A DNA stretch of 64,000 nucleotides from Clonostachys chloroleuca (lineage: Eukaryota; Ascomycota; Sordariomycetes; Hypocreales; Bionectriaceae). Under the pieces are notes generated by a model. It saw nothing but the letters and a program-made list of their open reading frames with translations. It did not search any database and had not been told where the DNA came from. Within the stretch, counting starts at the first letter, position 1, and each line of letters starts with the position of its first letter. Positions 1 through 12,898 of this stretch are shown piece by piece. The stretch covers positions 3,534,001-3,598,000 of the forward strand of contig JBANAY010000001.1 of assembly GCA_037952775.1 (NCBI GenBank), read 5' to 3'. The position numbers were made by a program, and so were the translations under genes.

Positions 1-578
1 CGAGTTCTGTCGAGTCCTCCACTGTCGACCAGCCTAGGTCAGCGTGTTGTTGCGGCGCGTGAGCCCAGCACCTACTTCTTGGGAAAGAGACATCTGAGAT
101 CCTGCTGGTGCATTGAGGGATCCTCCCTCCAACACGGCCTTTGCTCGTCGTCACGTCACAGCGCAATGCGCCAGCCCTCTTCCTCGACGCCTCACTGATT
201 TCCGAGGCCCATCCTTACCCGCTCGCCGAGTCTCCTGCAAGGGACATCCGCCGTCGGCGGCATCGCAGTGAGACACGCGTGGGCTACATCTGCATTGCAT
301 CTTGTCTCCGTCCCCCCACTGCGTGTTGCCTGCCTTTTGTTTTTCTGCCTGCCTCCTTGATGCATCGGGGGATTCAATCGCAGCAACCGCAAGGACAATT
401 CGGCTCTCACTTTCTTTGAGCTCAATTCACCGCCACTCACATACGCGCGTCAACTTGTTGGAAGATGCTGCGAGACACCCAGCGGAACGGATACCCTTGT
501 GAACGCGTGCTGCTCTCTTGGTGACACTGCATAGCTCCCAATAGCGTAATTGACCCGAATTTGGGTCCGGCATAAGTC
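1..578. other. 5' flank of the first gene, no gene seen
   Basis: I see no credible coding region here. The short open frames overlap each other on both strands and show no family resemblance. The stretch leads into the start codon at 579 and probably holds its promoter and leader. Confidence 0.5.
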
Positions 579-952
579 ATGGAGCAACCGCAGAAGAGAA
601 GCTTCCTGCGCGGCTTGTTGCGCAGGGCCAGTCACGTCCGGGCGGCAGCAAAGAAGGTGTGTATATTCTCTTCGCCCCCAGTTTCTTTCCTTTCTCCGCT
701 GTAGCTGTGAACTTGGCGCTAATACAGCTCGTCTGTTCTCAGACAGAAGCTAGGAGGGTGAGTCTTGGAGACTTGGGAATTAGAAGAGAGAGGAGGCGCT
801 CCGTATCGGGCTCAGATACCCATATACCCAAGCAGCGAATGCGGGTGAGGTCAGACCCCGCGCCTGAGCCATCGCTGGACCAAGACTGGGAGACTGAGCC
901 GGAATTTTCCAAGGCGAATAACAGTAAGGGGAAGCTGTCTCTTGACTCTAGT

Positions 953-983
<31 letters not shown>

Positions 984-3214
984 ACAGAACCCCGTCGCCG
1001 GAGCCTTTGACGCAATGGCCACCCAGCGGGATCCGGCCAAATCAAGAACTCACAAGTCAGGAAGCCACGCAGTTGATATGCCGTGGGGTCCCGTTGTATC
1101 AAGGCTGCAAACGGCAGGTTCCTCACGCTTCTGAGGACTACTTTGCCCTGTATGCCACGACAACGGAGAGTCGAGCTAAGGGGACGGATGCCATTGATTT
1201 ACACGATGCCATGGTGCACTTGATGACGATCAAGCTTCAGTCCACGGATGCCGCCGCGAACCCTTGGGAGAGTCTCGAACAGCCGAGCTATGGTTTTCAT
1301 TACGGTGAACACGAGGGTTCGATTACACTGAACCGATGGGTTTCTACGGCGAGTGTATATCCTCCATCCATTAGGCTGAAGGATGCGGGAGTTATGCCTC
1401 GGCCCATGTCACTGGAACGCATCCTCGACCGAGTCCAGGAGCTTCAAGCGGGGCTCGAGGAAGACGACCCAGCTCTCATGTATAAGATTCTTTATAGGCG
1501 CCTTCTTCGGGATCCGGACAGAATATTGGCCCCTCACAAAACATTGGATAAGCAAATTACGGATCTGATCATGGCCCTTTCACGGCCAAGCTGGTTCGAC
1601 TTTAGCAATCCCAAAAACCAAGTGGTGACGAGATTCATTTTCGACAATGGGCAGGACAATTTCGAGATTCAGTTCCAAAAATTCTTCCATCAGCTATTAC
1701 TGGCCCTGGAGCTCGAGATGAGGATACAGTCGCCGCAGCATGGCGCCTGGGCCAAGGAAAAGCTTCTGGAAACGATCCCCCAGTCCATCAAATGGACTCT
1801 GGCTTTGGCTCGTCGATGGAGGCTATATGTTCGTGTGGAGGATTTTGGAAGATTACCCCATCAGAGTGAGTGGCTCGGTGAGAACCAGATTCATCGTCTT
1901 GGGCTAACATGCAGCGATTCTAGTCAAACTTCGATATAAATTGAAGAAGCGGCAGGTCAGGCTCTTGAGGCGATTCGCGCAGACAATGAAATGGCCAAAC
2001 TTGGCCGACACCATGGAGCAGCTGAAACAGAAAGATTCGGATTTCGCTTTGGATAAGATCAGTTCCGATGCGTTTGCCTTTTTCAGCGGGCTTGTTTTAC
2101 CAGGGGTGAGTGGTGACTACACAACTTAATTCCCAGGTATTTGGGAAAACGTTGAGCTAACAAGAGTATTTAAACCTTCAGATCACATTCCCGTTTCTAA
2201 TAATGAACACACTTCTTGATCTAGATCCCGACCCAGCCACCGATGAGCTAGCACTACTTAGGCACATGCATCCAGAGTGTGGGTTCCAGTACCGAAGTAG
2301 CTACACGTATTGGACTGCTTGCTCTATCGTGGGCAAAGTCCTGGCCCCGACATGCAAATCACTGGCAGGTTGGGTGGGGCCGGCGCGGACAACGACAGAC
2401 CTGAATCCTTCCCAGATTGCCCGGATCCGGACCAGACAGCCAAAACAAAAGCTGCGGTTGGAGGATGTGGACTCAATGGCCGAACGCTCGGAGCCTCTGG
2501 GGCCACCAGCGGATTCCTACCCAGCTGCAGACTACGTGCTTGATATCCCAAATGCGGATGCTGTGGTCGACACTGTAAGGGTTGAGATGCTGGGGTTGCG
2601 TGCTGCCGTTACTACTGTCAAGACGACTGAGAAAAACCCAGAGACGAGGAAATTTGACGCAACGGTCCAGTTTGCCATTGACGGGTTGTCCTGGCCACTG
2701 CGGCTCATGTATGATGTGAATTTCATCTCATCGTTTCCGTGCTCCGATGGGCCGCACGCGTTATTCTTTGACTATGTCTATCAGAGGAAACGAGTGGACG
2801 AGATTGTTTCGATCAAGGACTGGGGGGATTATACGGAACAAACAACCAACATGGGGCCAACGGAACATCCGGGGACGCCAACGACGAGGAGCGGGTGCTA
2901 GTGGCGGAGTGCTTTGGTGTCAGGGATAACGAGGTGCTGGCACGAGCCTGGTGTGCCCATTGGGGGCTGAGCGCCATTGTTGCCGATCTCCGCAGAACAT
3001 GGTAAGTGACTTGCGTTCTTTCTGTCTTTCTTCCGTCTCTTCCGTCCATGTATCCGTGGCGGGGGTTTGAAAGACACTTCTCAAACGGTCGAAAGAGGAA
3101 CGCGGAATATGCTGATTGAATATTAGCCTGGCTTGTGCCGTGAGAGAGGCGTATGCGGCCACTCTGAATGTTGTGATACTCATCCAGGGCCAAGAGGCTG
3201 AAGACGACTTATGA
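579..3214 (+). CDS. Uncharacterised conserved fungal protein, frame broken once
   Basis: Five exons fit: 579-656, 743-1865, 1924-2105, 2182-3001 and 3127-3214, with canonical GT-AG introns of 86, 58, 76 and 125 nt. The start at 579 gives MEQPQKRSFLRG before a phase-0 intron. The N-terminus is basic and carries a polyserine run from an AGC repeat at 953-982. The rest looks globular, with no catalytic motif I recognise. The frame breaks inside the G run 2822-2827: upstream reads ...SIKDWGD, while the frame reading DWGGLYG then ANDEERVLVAECFGV and ARAWCAHWGLSAIVADLRRT is open to the last intron. The final exon adds a tail ending in EAEDDL. One extra G makes the total 2292 nt, or 763 residues. 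I know of no function. The gene is likely real; the break could be a consensus error. Confidence 0.7.
953..982 (+). repeat. (AGC)10 microsatellite coding polyserine
   Basis: Ten uninterrupted AGC units lie inside exon 2 of the 579-3214 gene and encode most of a polyserine run in its low-complexity N-terminal part. Length variation between strains would be in frame. Confidence 0.9.
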
Positions 3215-5297
3215 ATGATTTTACGAAAGGATCTACAGATGCACGACGACAATGATTCGACAAGACGAGCAGAAAGAGGCGGCGCGGAAATGGGAAGAGG
3301 GGCGATTCGTCGGTTAGTCCCAGCACAAGGATGAGTATTCCTCATGTGGAGGAGGGGTTGACAAGTCAATTACTAGTTAGAGAAATAGATACGCGGGGTG
3401 GACCACAAGCCTATCATGTATATGTGATACAAGCTTGAGAGGGTCTTCCCAACTTTCGATTGGTAGCTTTGGAAGTGGTAGAAATTATTCGTTAGTCTCA
3501 CTGGCCCCCTTTCCTCGTCATTACCGGTCTAGCTAGACGCCTTGGTCATGATTGTTAATTGCAGGCGATGGTTGGGATTGCTTCATAGTCCCAAACCAGC
3601 CGGAAAAGTCGGCGAACACCAGCAGCCGAAAAGGATAGGACGGTGGGAGGCTTGCTTCTGGAAGATCGGAATTTCTTGGGCTTGCTTGGGGGAGCTATAG
3701 CTCCGATGGCGATTGTCGTTGCCTAATTGCCACTCGAGCACAACATGTATTCAAGCGAAGGGTGCGTGTCCAGGATAGGTTGCTGGATAAGAAAGCGTCC
3801 AATCGGGGAGGGCTCGCCTTACCTGTGAGTGTAGATACTCACCCCCCAAAAAAAGGTGCCAGCACATAATAATGGGTGGGTATTTGCTTCACGATAGGGG
3901 CAAGAGATACGCCCAAAGAGGTGTCCCGAGATATGGGAGTAGGTGTATCGAGGCGTGTGGGACCGGCTGGCTGATCGCGATGCATCCCCCATGGCGTGGG
4001 AGTGGTCATCTGAGCATCTGAAATTTTTCTCCCCCTTTCTTCTTGGATGTTTCCGTTGGGTCGACAGCTCAAGTGGCTCGGCGATTTGGCCGCAACCGGG
4101 CCACCCGAATATCCCCCAGTTCCAGACTAGGTTTTGCGTGATACGGTGGGGGTGGGGGCGGGCATTCTCCAAGGGCGAGGCACGACCGTTTGATGGAGAG
4201 AACGGTGACCGTCTCCGCGAATCTTGACATCCGGAGGGATGATAGGACCAGTCTGTTTACCGCAGTTACGGTCGAAGCCCCTGGGTCCGGGTATGGCAAA
4301 CTAGGTTCACCGGGCCCGCTGCGCCGCCCCTCCCCCCGCGCCATACGGGCGAGCTGCCAGCGACTACTGTGCCCTAGAGGTCCCTAGGTGGTTTAGCTGG
4401 GAGCCGCTACGATGTGCTATCATGGCCTCGAGGCGAGCTTGGGGAGACAGGACGTGAGCAGAGCTCTGTGGGCGTCTACTCTCTGGCGCAAGAGGCAATT
4501 GGAGAGCCTGCTGGCTGTCGAAGGACAATCCGAAAAACAGGCGAGGCCGAAAAAAATAGATGGTCACGAGGCCTGAGCTGCGTCTGCGTTCCTGAATTGC
4601 CCCATCTCGAAGGCGACGAGATCAGCACGCGCTGTATCCACATCCACAGGGCCTCCCCCTGCAACATGCCACCTGTAGTAAGTGGAGTGCATGAGGTCCT
4701 CGAAAGAGCACCAGGGTCCGACCTTCGAAGAGGATGGCAGTGGATGGCATCAATTCGTGGCCGACTCCTGGCCTTGGGACGGCCACACGCATCTGTGGTG
4801 CTCACGTCCAGATGCAAGCACTCCCACACGTTCCATGGCCTAGACCGTCCCGTGGTGCACCCTTCACGCATCCGGCCGGAGACACAAGCGCCCTGCCCCC
4901 AGCACCTTTTAACCTTTCCTCTTGTCTTATTGTCCGATGGTAGCATCTTCCAACGGTGCTTAATTCGGGATCCTACCTTCTTGTACGGTACGACGGGGCT
5001 GAAGATTTTGATCACTTCCCCCTCAATTGTCCAGCATGTACGACTATAACAAACCCATCAAGCCCATGCTGTGAGTCCTCCCCCTGGCTCTTCTTTTCTT
5101 CATCACTTCCACATCCTCACCACATCCGCTCACGTCGCCTTTCTCGCTGCTCCCCAAGCTCAGCCTTTTGATTTACTCCAGCCTTCCCTAAGTTACTATC
5201 ACCACATAGATAGAATTTAATTCCTACGTCCCCCCCACACCAAGCTTACGACCCCTCCTCTGCTCTCTCTGGGCCTTCCGCTTACCAGTTGTCCAAA
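3215..5297. other. Intergenic region, promoter of the sugar kinase
   Basis: About 2.1 kb without a supported gene. The open frames near 4414-5049 overlap on both strands and resemble nothing. The last 250 bases before 5298 are pyrimidine-rich, like the leaders of expressed filamentous fungal genes. Confidence 0.5.
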
Positions 5298-7613
5298 ATG
5301 GATAGGCCGGCAGATGTTCTGGTATGGAACTCTCCTCTACCCCAATGCGGGCCATCACCACTTCAGGACATACATACAATGAGGCCGACTAGCTATGTTT
5401 TAGCTACGGCGTGGGCCTGAAGCTCCCGTCCCCAGCCCATTATACTTGGTAGAGACATAATGCTAATCTGTTGGGTGCCATACAGGACCATTACATTGGT
5501 GTGGATGTTGGCACTGGCTCGGCCCGCGCTTGTATAATTGACCAGACGGGTGATATCAAGGCTTTGGCGTCAGAGAATATCAAGCTATGGCAGCCTGAGA
5601 CAGGCTACTACGTACGACGGGACTTCTACCTCTCCTGCGAATCTTGGCATACTGACATACTGATAGGAACAATCGACTACTGATATCTGGCAACGCATCT
5701 GCGAGTGTGTTCGCCGTGTGGTGACCGAGTCTGCGGTCGACCCCAAATCGATCAAGGGCATTGGTTTTGACGCCACCTGCTCCCTCGCAGTTTTCTCTAC
5801 CGACACAGATGAGCCTATCCCAGTCACTGGCCCAGACTTCAAGAACGATGGCAGCGATCGCAATGTCATCCTCTGGCTCGATCATCGCCCCGTCCAAGAG
5901 ACGGAGAAGATCAACAGCACAAAGCACAAGCTGCTCAAGTACGTGGGCGGTCAGATGAGCATCGAGATGGAGATCCCCAAGGCCCTGTGGCTCAAGAACA
6001 ACATGCCCCCCGAGCTGTTCGATCGCTGCAAGTTCTACGACCTGACCGATGCGCTCACCCACCTGGCCACTGGGAACGAGACCCGGAGCTTCTGCAGCAC
6101 CGTCTGCAAGCAGGGATACGTCCCTGTGGGTGTCGACGGAAGCGAGAAGGGCTGGCAGCAGGATTTCTTCGAGACCATCGGTCTGGGCGATCTTGCCAAG
6201 GATGACTTTAAGCGGATGGGTGGCGTTCACGGAGTGGTAAGCTTTCTCCTCTCTCTTTCCCCCCGCTCTGTTGAGCTCAACAATGTGCATGTGCCTTCTT
6301 TTCCTTTGATCGACGCCGCTATTTATTGCCGTTTTTGGCCAATGTAGAGGCATGATCGATTGGCTGCATCCTCCCCTCCTTTGTTGGCTTCCCCGCATGT
6401 TACCACCATGCAAAGGCGATGCAAGGAGGAAAAGCATAATACCGTCCGTCGAGTTCCAAGTGGGGCGATGGGCAGAAGCTGACTTTAATACCTAAATGGG
6501 CAATTAATCGCTAACCTGGCAATCTTGCAGAATGGCTCCTATGCCAGTGCTGGTGAATACATCGGCCCTCTAAGCCGCGAGGCTGCGCTGCAGCTTGGTC
6601 TGCCCCAAGGCGTTCCCGTTGGGAGCGGTGTCATTGATGCCTATGCTGGCTGGATCGGCACCGTGGGCGCCAAGGTCGACCTAGGTGACGATGAGCTCAA
6701 CGCCAATGCTCCGCACAATGATGTTGTCCAGGCCTTTAGCCGTCTGGCCGCCGTTGCGGGCACTTCCACCTGCCACTTGGCCATGTCCAAGAACCCCGTC
6801 TTCGTCCCTGGCGTTTGGGGCCCCTACCGGGATGTCGTTCTTCCCGAGTTCTGGCTAGCTGAGGGCGGACAGTCAGCCACTGGCGAACTGCTTCGTCATG
6901 TCCTCGATGTCCACCCAGCTTACAACGAGACTCTGGCCCTCGCCAAGGCGGAGGACAAGCACATCTACGACTTCCTCAATGCTCACCTCAATTTCCTGAC
7001 TGAGAAGGCCAATGCCCCAGCTGTCTCCTATCTTGCCCGCCACTACTTCTTCTACGGCGACTTCTGGGGTAACCGATCCCCCATTGCCGACCCCAACATG
7101 AGAGGTTCCATGATCGGCCTCGACAGCGACAAGAGCACCGACAACATGGCTATGTGGTACTATGCCACGATGGAGTTCATCGCCTTCCAGACACGCCAAA
7201 TCATCGAGCAGATGAACAATGCCGGCCATGCCATCACCTCCATCTTCATGTCTGGCTCCCAGTGCCAGAACCCCATCCTCATGTACCTCATGGCGACCAT
7301 CTGCGGCATGCCCGTCCTCATCCCACGGTACGTCAACGCAGCCGTCGTCCACGGTGCGGCAATGCTGGGTGCCAAGGCCGCCAGCCACAACGGCAGCTCC
7401 GAGCCCGAGTCGCTCTGGAGCATAATGGACCGCATGAGCAAGCCTGGCCGACTGGTCGAGCCTGGCACGGACGAGGGCGAGAAGGCGCTCCTCAACGCCA
7501 AGTACGAGATCTACCTGGAGCTCTGCAGCCAGCAGCAGGCCTACCGGAAGAAGGTCGACAAGGCTGTTGAGAAGTGGGTGGGCGAGTTCGGCAACGACAC
7601 CAGTGTTGAGTAG
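5298..7613 (+). CDS. FGGY-family carbohydrate kinase (ribulokinase-like)
   Basis: Probably an ATP-dependent kinase of a pentulose such as D-ribulose, by family resemblance to the yeast YDR109C/MPA43 and human FGGY group. The substrate cannot be read from the sequence. Exons are 5298-5321, 5486-5611, 5667-6236 and 6531-7613, all phase 0, giving 600 residues, a normal length. Exon 1 encodes only MDRPADVL. Exon 2 opens with the phosphate-binding strand YIGVDVGTGSARACIID. The second sugar-kinase half has AGTSTCHLAMS and the C-terminal FGGY signature region FMSGSQCQNPILMYLMATIC. Intron 3 (6237-6530) is 294 nt, several times longer than the other introns nearby. It is presumably cytosolic, as no targeting signal is seen. 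Confidence 0.9.
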
Positions 7614-8158
7614 AGAAAGGTGTGCAATTTGGGCTGCTACGCAGAAACGAAAACAAATGGATAGGGAACGACATCTGATGTTGTCGTGGTTGGGGTTCTG
7701 ATTTAGAAAGTACATACATGGCTGTGCGGGACGGGATATGATAGCGAATAATGGTAATGACTGGACACAAAATGATAAGAATATATTAAATAGACGAATA
7801 TGAATAATTAAATATCACTTTTGAATTTTACTAGTTGATTCTAGGTATTGTTCATGTTGCCATGGACAAAGAAGTTTGCAGGGAACCAAAGAAGTGGTTG
7901 ATCCTTTCGCGGCGCCTGTGATTGGTCCAAGCTCTCCAGGCCCCCAGTTCCATGTTTTCCCAAAAATTTATAGCTGACCTACACCTACAAAGCAGCCAAA
8001 CACCATCTGGAGACGCGCCGCTTCCAACCACGAATCCGACGAATGCCAACGACGATTTAGCCCCAACGAACTCCCGGCCATCAATCGGCCTATCCATTGC
8101 GTATCCATCGAATAACCTGGTTTTGAGCCTCTGACCTTGAGCTTTCGACACCGCAGCC
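7614..8158. other. Intergenic region between kinase and NIC96
   Basis: Holds the 3' end of the kinase transcript, including an AT-rich stretch near 7770-7840, and the promoter of the nucleoporin gene. No gene is seen. Confidence 0.5.
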
Positions 8159-11100
8159 ATGTCGCTCTTTGGGCAGCCAGCAACAGGCACAGGGTTCGGC
8201 CAGAGCACGGCAGGAACAACGGGAGGCAGTCTCTTTGGCCAGAAGCCGGCAGCGGGAGGTAGCTTGTTCGGACAGTCTCAGCAGACCCAAACTCAGAATC
8301 AACCAGCTGCTGGGACGGGCACCGGGCTCTTTGGACAGGGTGCACAGCATCAGAACCAACCACAACAGCAACAACAACAACAACAACAACAAACGGGAAC
8401 AATGGGCTCCTCTCTATTTGGAGGCAACACTGCAGCTCCCCAACAACAAAACACCACCGGAGGCGGGCTGTTCGCGGCGGCGGCCCAGAATCAGCAGCCC
8501 CAGAAGCCATCCTTGTTTGGCGGTGCCTCGACGAATCTCTCTGGCTCGACTCTCTTCTCGACCGCCACTCCTGCGATCCAGCAACCTCAGCAAATCAACC
8601 AGCCGCTGCTTGGCACGAGTCTCCTGGCTAGCCAAGCTCCCGGTGGCCTGGCCCAGACGCAATCCGCGACACAGAACCAGCCCGCCGGCGCTTACTTTGA
8701 TAGTCTCCTAGCGAAGAGCCAGAAGGGCGGAGAGACCAAGTCGAACATGGGAGACCTCCCGAGTCTGGAGCTGGGCCTGGGCGACCTGCGTCACCGTCTG
8801 CGGAAGCTGCAATCCAAGCCCAGCGACAGACCCCTGGATGGAAAGGCCCATTACCTCCTCGCCGCCTCTGGTGTAGACCCTGGAGCGGCGGCGAAGGACC
8901 TCGGACTGCTAGACGTCCAAGGCGGCCGAGCTGATCGTGCAACCCACGCCGGCTACGCACCAAGCGAGGTTGACGTCGAGACGTACCTCTCGAACCTGCA
9001 GACAAAGACGACATTGAGCATGATTGCAGACGGACTGGAGCGCTCCGTGCGAGACTTTGACAACTTCCTCGAGGACAACGTCACGATGGAATGGGACGCG
9101 CAGCGAAAGCGAATCTATGAACACTTTGGCATCAAGCCCCGCGAGGAGCCGCCTTCGGGCGCACGGGAGTCTCAGGGTGCGTTTGGCCGGTCGCGCAGAA
9201 GCAAGTCACAGGCCGGTATGTCCAAGGCTGGGAGGAGCACTATGCTGGGCAAGTCCCTGGGGCGGTCTGTCATTGGTGCTCCCACCCGCATCGGCCCTCA
9301 CCAATCCGAGTTCTCTGATGTCGAGAGGTCTTCAAGCGACAAGTCCAAGGGCCCCGGACGACCCATCGACGACAAGGTCCAGCGTGAGAGACAGGCCAGG
9401 CTTGCCGAGAAGGTCCGGAACCTCAATGCCAGCCGCATCATGAAGAGACCTTACCCCATCATCTCGGAGTTGGCTGAGGTTGAAAGAAAGTCGGTTGAGC
9501 CTCATGCTGTGCACGTGTACGAGGCCTACCTGGCCCTATCTGAAATTGTTGGCGAGAACCGCGATGCTGAAACGACCCTCAACAACGAGACAGCCAAGGA
9601 ACGAGAGTATGCGGAGATTTACTTGAACGACAATCCCAACTCACCCCAGTCACTGGCGATGAGAAAGCGCATCCTCGAGGGCTCCTCACGCTTCCTTGAG
9701 ATTCAGTTCCTTCGCGAGGTTGAGGCGCTCATCGCAAAGCACCCTCATGAGGCCAAGCTTGGAGGTCTTCCCGACATACAGAGCAAGATCAGGGCCTATA
9801 TTCGTCTGAGGTCCGCCCGAAAGGACTTGGTGCCAGATGACAGCTCTCTCATCGTCGTGGGCGGTGAGCCAATTTGGGCGGTCGTCTTTTACTTGCTGAG
9901 GTGTGGGCAGGTGGAGGAGGCAGCCCGATACATCAACGACAACGGAGGTGCGTTCAAGAGCACTGACAGGACATTCTCGACATACATGAACAACTATGCG
10001 GCAAGCGACGACAGGCGCATCACGAGCAAGAAGCTGCTTGATCGCTGCAGAAACGAACTCAACTCCCGCATCAAGCTCGACTCTACACTGGACCCCTTCA
10101 GGAGGGCCTGCTACCAGATCATTGGCCGTGCTGAGTTGAGCAACCGTAGCCTGGAGGGTCTGAACACTGACATCAACGATTGGATCTGGCTCCAGTTCAC
10201 CCTAGCACGGGAGGGCGACAAGACTATCGAGATGGCGGGCGAGTCCTATGGGCTGGTGGAACTGCAGGCTAGCATTCGGGAGATTGGCCAGAAGCATTTC
10301 CCGAAAAATCCTTCCGAGGACAACAATGGCAGCTTCGGTATGCTCTTCTACCTCCAGATCCTCGCGGGTCTCTTCGAGGATGCCCTTGCCTATCTGTACC
10401 CCTTTTCGTACATTGATGCAGTTCACTTTGGTATCGCGCTCGAGTTCTACGGTCTTCTCAGACCCAGCGATGCCATGCTCGAGTCCAATGACCTCCGAAG
10501 CTACAGCACCAAGAATCTCCCTCAGATCAACTTTGGTCGCATGATTGGGTACTACACCAGGGATTTCCGGGCAGCGGATGTCGAGTCTGCCGTGGACTAC
10601 CTGACCTTGATCTGCCTGAACCAGGATCTGGGCGGCGAGGCTGGTCGCCGTCATGGTAGCCTATGCCACGAGGCTCTGAGAGATTTGGTCTTGGAGACAC
10701 GCGAGTTCAGCCAATTGATTGGTGATATCCGACCCGACGGACGCCGCATCAAGGGTATCATTGAAGAGAGAGGACCTTTGATTGGCCTCGATGTGGAGGA
10801 TGACTTTGTCAACACGGTGACGTTGCAGGCAGCCAGCTTTGCTGATGAGAACGGCCGCACCACAGACTCGGTTCTATTGTACCACCTTGCGGGAGAATAC
10901 GACACAGTTGTCGCGATTGTGAGCCGGGCACTTAGCGAGGCCATCTCACTGGACATTGGCGAGGATCCTATGCGACTCATGCCGGTCAAGCCCAGGGCAG
11001 GTCCTTCAGCAGATAATCTACAGGGAAGCAGCCTTAGCTTGGCAGCCATCGATGACCCTGTCGAGCTCGCCAAGACGATGATGTCCATCTACGAAAAGAA

Positions 11101-11595
11101 TGCCATGTTCTACCCGAAGATCCAGGATCAGAGCAAGGTGGCTTGCGGTGTCCTGCTCGAGATGAGCAACATCAAGAGCCTGGTCGAGGCCAGCCAGTGG
11201 GCACCCGCTCTAGACGTACGTACTCACCTTACCCGAATGACAAGTTTTACTATTGCTAATTCCTTCCATGACAGAAAATCCGAGCGCTCCAGATCCTACC
11301 TCTGGAGGCCAACGGCGACGCCAGCAGCATCCGTGCTTACGCCTCCAAGTTCTCCGGCCTTCCGCAGCCCGTGTCTATCAATGTGCCTAACCTACTCATG
11401 TGGACAGTTGTCTGCTGTGTGCGGCAGAGAGAGCAGCTGAGCAACGGACAGTTTAGCGGGAACGAGGGGACCAGAAGGCTGATGGTCGAGCAGCTGAAGC
11501 AGATCACGCTCGACCTCACCACGTACACCAGCCAGCTGCGTTACCGCTTCCCGCCGCATCTGCATGAGGCTCTGGCCAGGGCTTCTGCGGAATAG
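8159..11595 (+). CDS. Nucleoporin Nic96/Nup93 with FG-rich N-terminus
   Basis: Scaffold nucleoporin of the nuclear-pore inner ring, which in characterised fungi anchors the Nsp1 channel complex. Two exons, 8159-11215 and 11275-11595, are separated by a 59-nt phase-0 intron and give 1125 residues. Residues 1 to about 190 are Gly/Gln/Asn-rich with seven FG motifs (SLFGQ, GFGQ, GLFGQ, SLFGG types) and a polyglutamine run. The segment AYFDSLLAKSQK near residue 180 sits where the Nsp1-complex-binding helix of Nic96 is expected (inference). The remaining 900 residues are the helical Nic96 domain, including PIWAVVFYLLRCGQVEEAAR, and end in YRFPPHLHEALARASAE. The protein is longer than budding-yeast Nic96 (839 residues), mainly through the N-terminus. 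Confidence 0.93.
8361..8393 (+). repeat. CAA/CAG repeat coding polyglutamine in NIC96
   Basis: A nearly pure CAA run with one CAG encodes about ten glutamines inside the FG-rich N-terminal part of Nic96. Confidence 0.85.
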
Positions 11596-12898
11596 AAGAA
11601 TGGGAAATAGACAGGATTAGGAAAGAGGCGCTAATTGTTGTTGGGTTGTGTGAGAAGGGTTAGTAATTAGATTTCGAATGGATAAATCATCAGGGACTCG
11701 CTTAGAGCCAAAGTTGTTTCTCTAATGTGTGATGTTGAACAAAATGATATGAAGAAGCTTGCCAAGCCTTGGAGCACAGTCGGTTCTATCCGTGTCTTTT
11801 GGCTGTGAGACTTTGGGGCAGGGCTGCTAGGCGCATTCCACGAGGTGCTCCAGTGGGTTAGGTTTCCATCAAATGGTCCCAGTGGAGGCTCATGAACCTT
11901 CCAATTTACTTCTCGTGCGAGGTACGAGGCTATACCTCGCCTCCGGTCCCAACTCTGAGCCCGGTGGGAGGGACGGATGTACCCGCGGGTAACTCGTCCG
12001 AACTCTTTTCGTCGCTCCTGCCTGGCTTCTTCGATGGCGCGCACGGGCCAGGCGAAGTCTCTTCATGACTCGAATCGCTGCTGGTTAGACGGGCTCATAT
12101 GATTCAACGCTTCCCATCTCATAGGCCAGAGCGCGTTTCCTCCTCATTTTTCACCTCCCCCTTGCCCATCGAGTCCCTCCTTTGCGGCCGAGTGCAGCTC
12201 ACCCAGAGATCGAGTCCAGCCCAGTCCCGGTCTGTCCCCCAGTTCCCACTCCACCCTACGTGAATCCCGTCCCGTCTTGCCTCTTGTGCGGAGTTGCTGG
12301 GGCGCATCTTTGTGCTCTGATCGATCCCTTCCAGCTCTCTCGCTCCCACCCCAGATTTTCAAGAGGGTCTGCTGGGCCCTTCCCCCCACATACTCCCCCC
12401 CAAGGTGAACCCCAAACCCGAGGGCAGCAGAAGAGAGGGGGACAAGTCATTTCTTGGCTTTTGTCCTCTCTTCTCTCTTTCTATCCCTGTGTTTTTTTTT
12501 TTTCCTTCTTTTCCTTGTTCTTTTTATCCGTTAAGCCAACAGCCCGGTTCTGTAAGGGGGTGTGACCCGCTTTGGTCTCCCGTTAGGAGAGCGCCTTATC
12601 GCGCGAACACACCACACGCCAGGGCTGGGTCCTGTCCGACGTCAAAGCGGCTCTTGCTACGCGCCCCTTCTCTCCATCGAGTGGTCCGGTTTCATTCGGT
12701 ACCTTGCAGGTGGTACCGGTCACAGGGTCCCTGCGTGACGTGTGCCGTGGCTATCGGTACAACCGTTCCACAATCCCCAGTTTGTTGCCGAACGGCTCCT
12801 CCCACCAATTGTCTTGTATCAAACCTCTCTCCTTGTTGAGCGGAGCACACGCACCACCCGTCTGGAAGGTGGTTACTTGAGGCGCCCTCAGGTTGGCG
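11596..12898. other. Intergenic region, promoter and leader of the bZIP gene
   Basis: 1.3 kb without a supported gene. Pyrimidine-rich tracts at about 12460-12535 look like a fungal core promoter or leader. I found no ATG between about 12600 and the start at 12899, so no upstream open frame is evident in the proximal leader. Confidence 0.5.
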
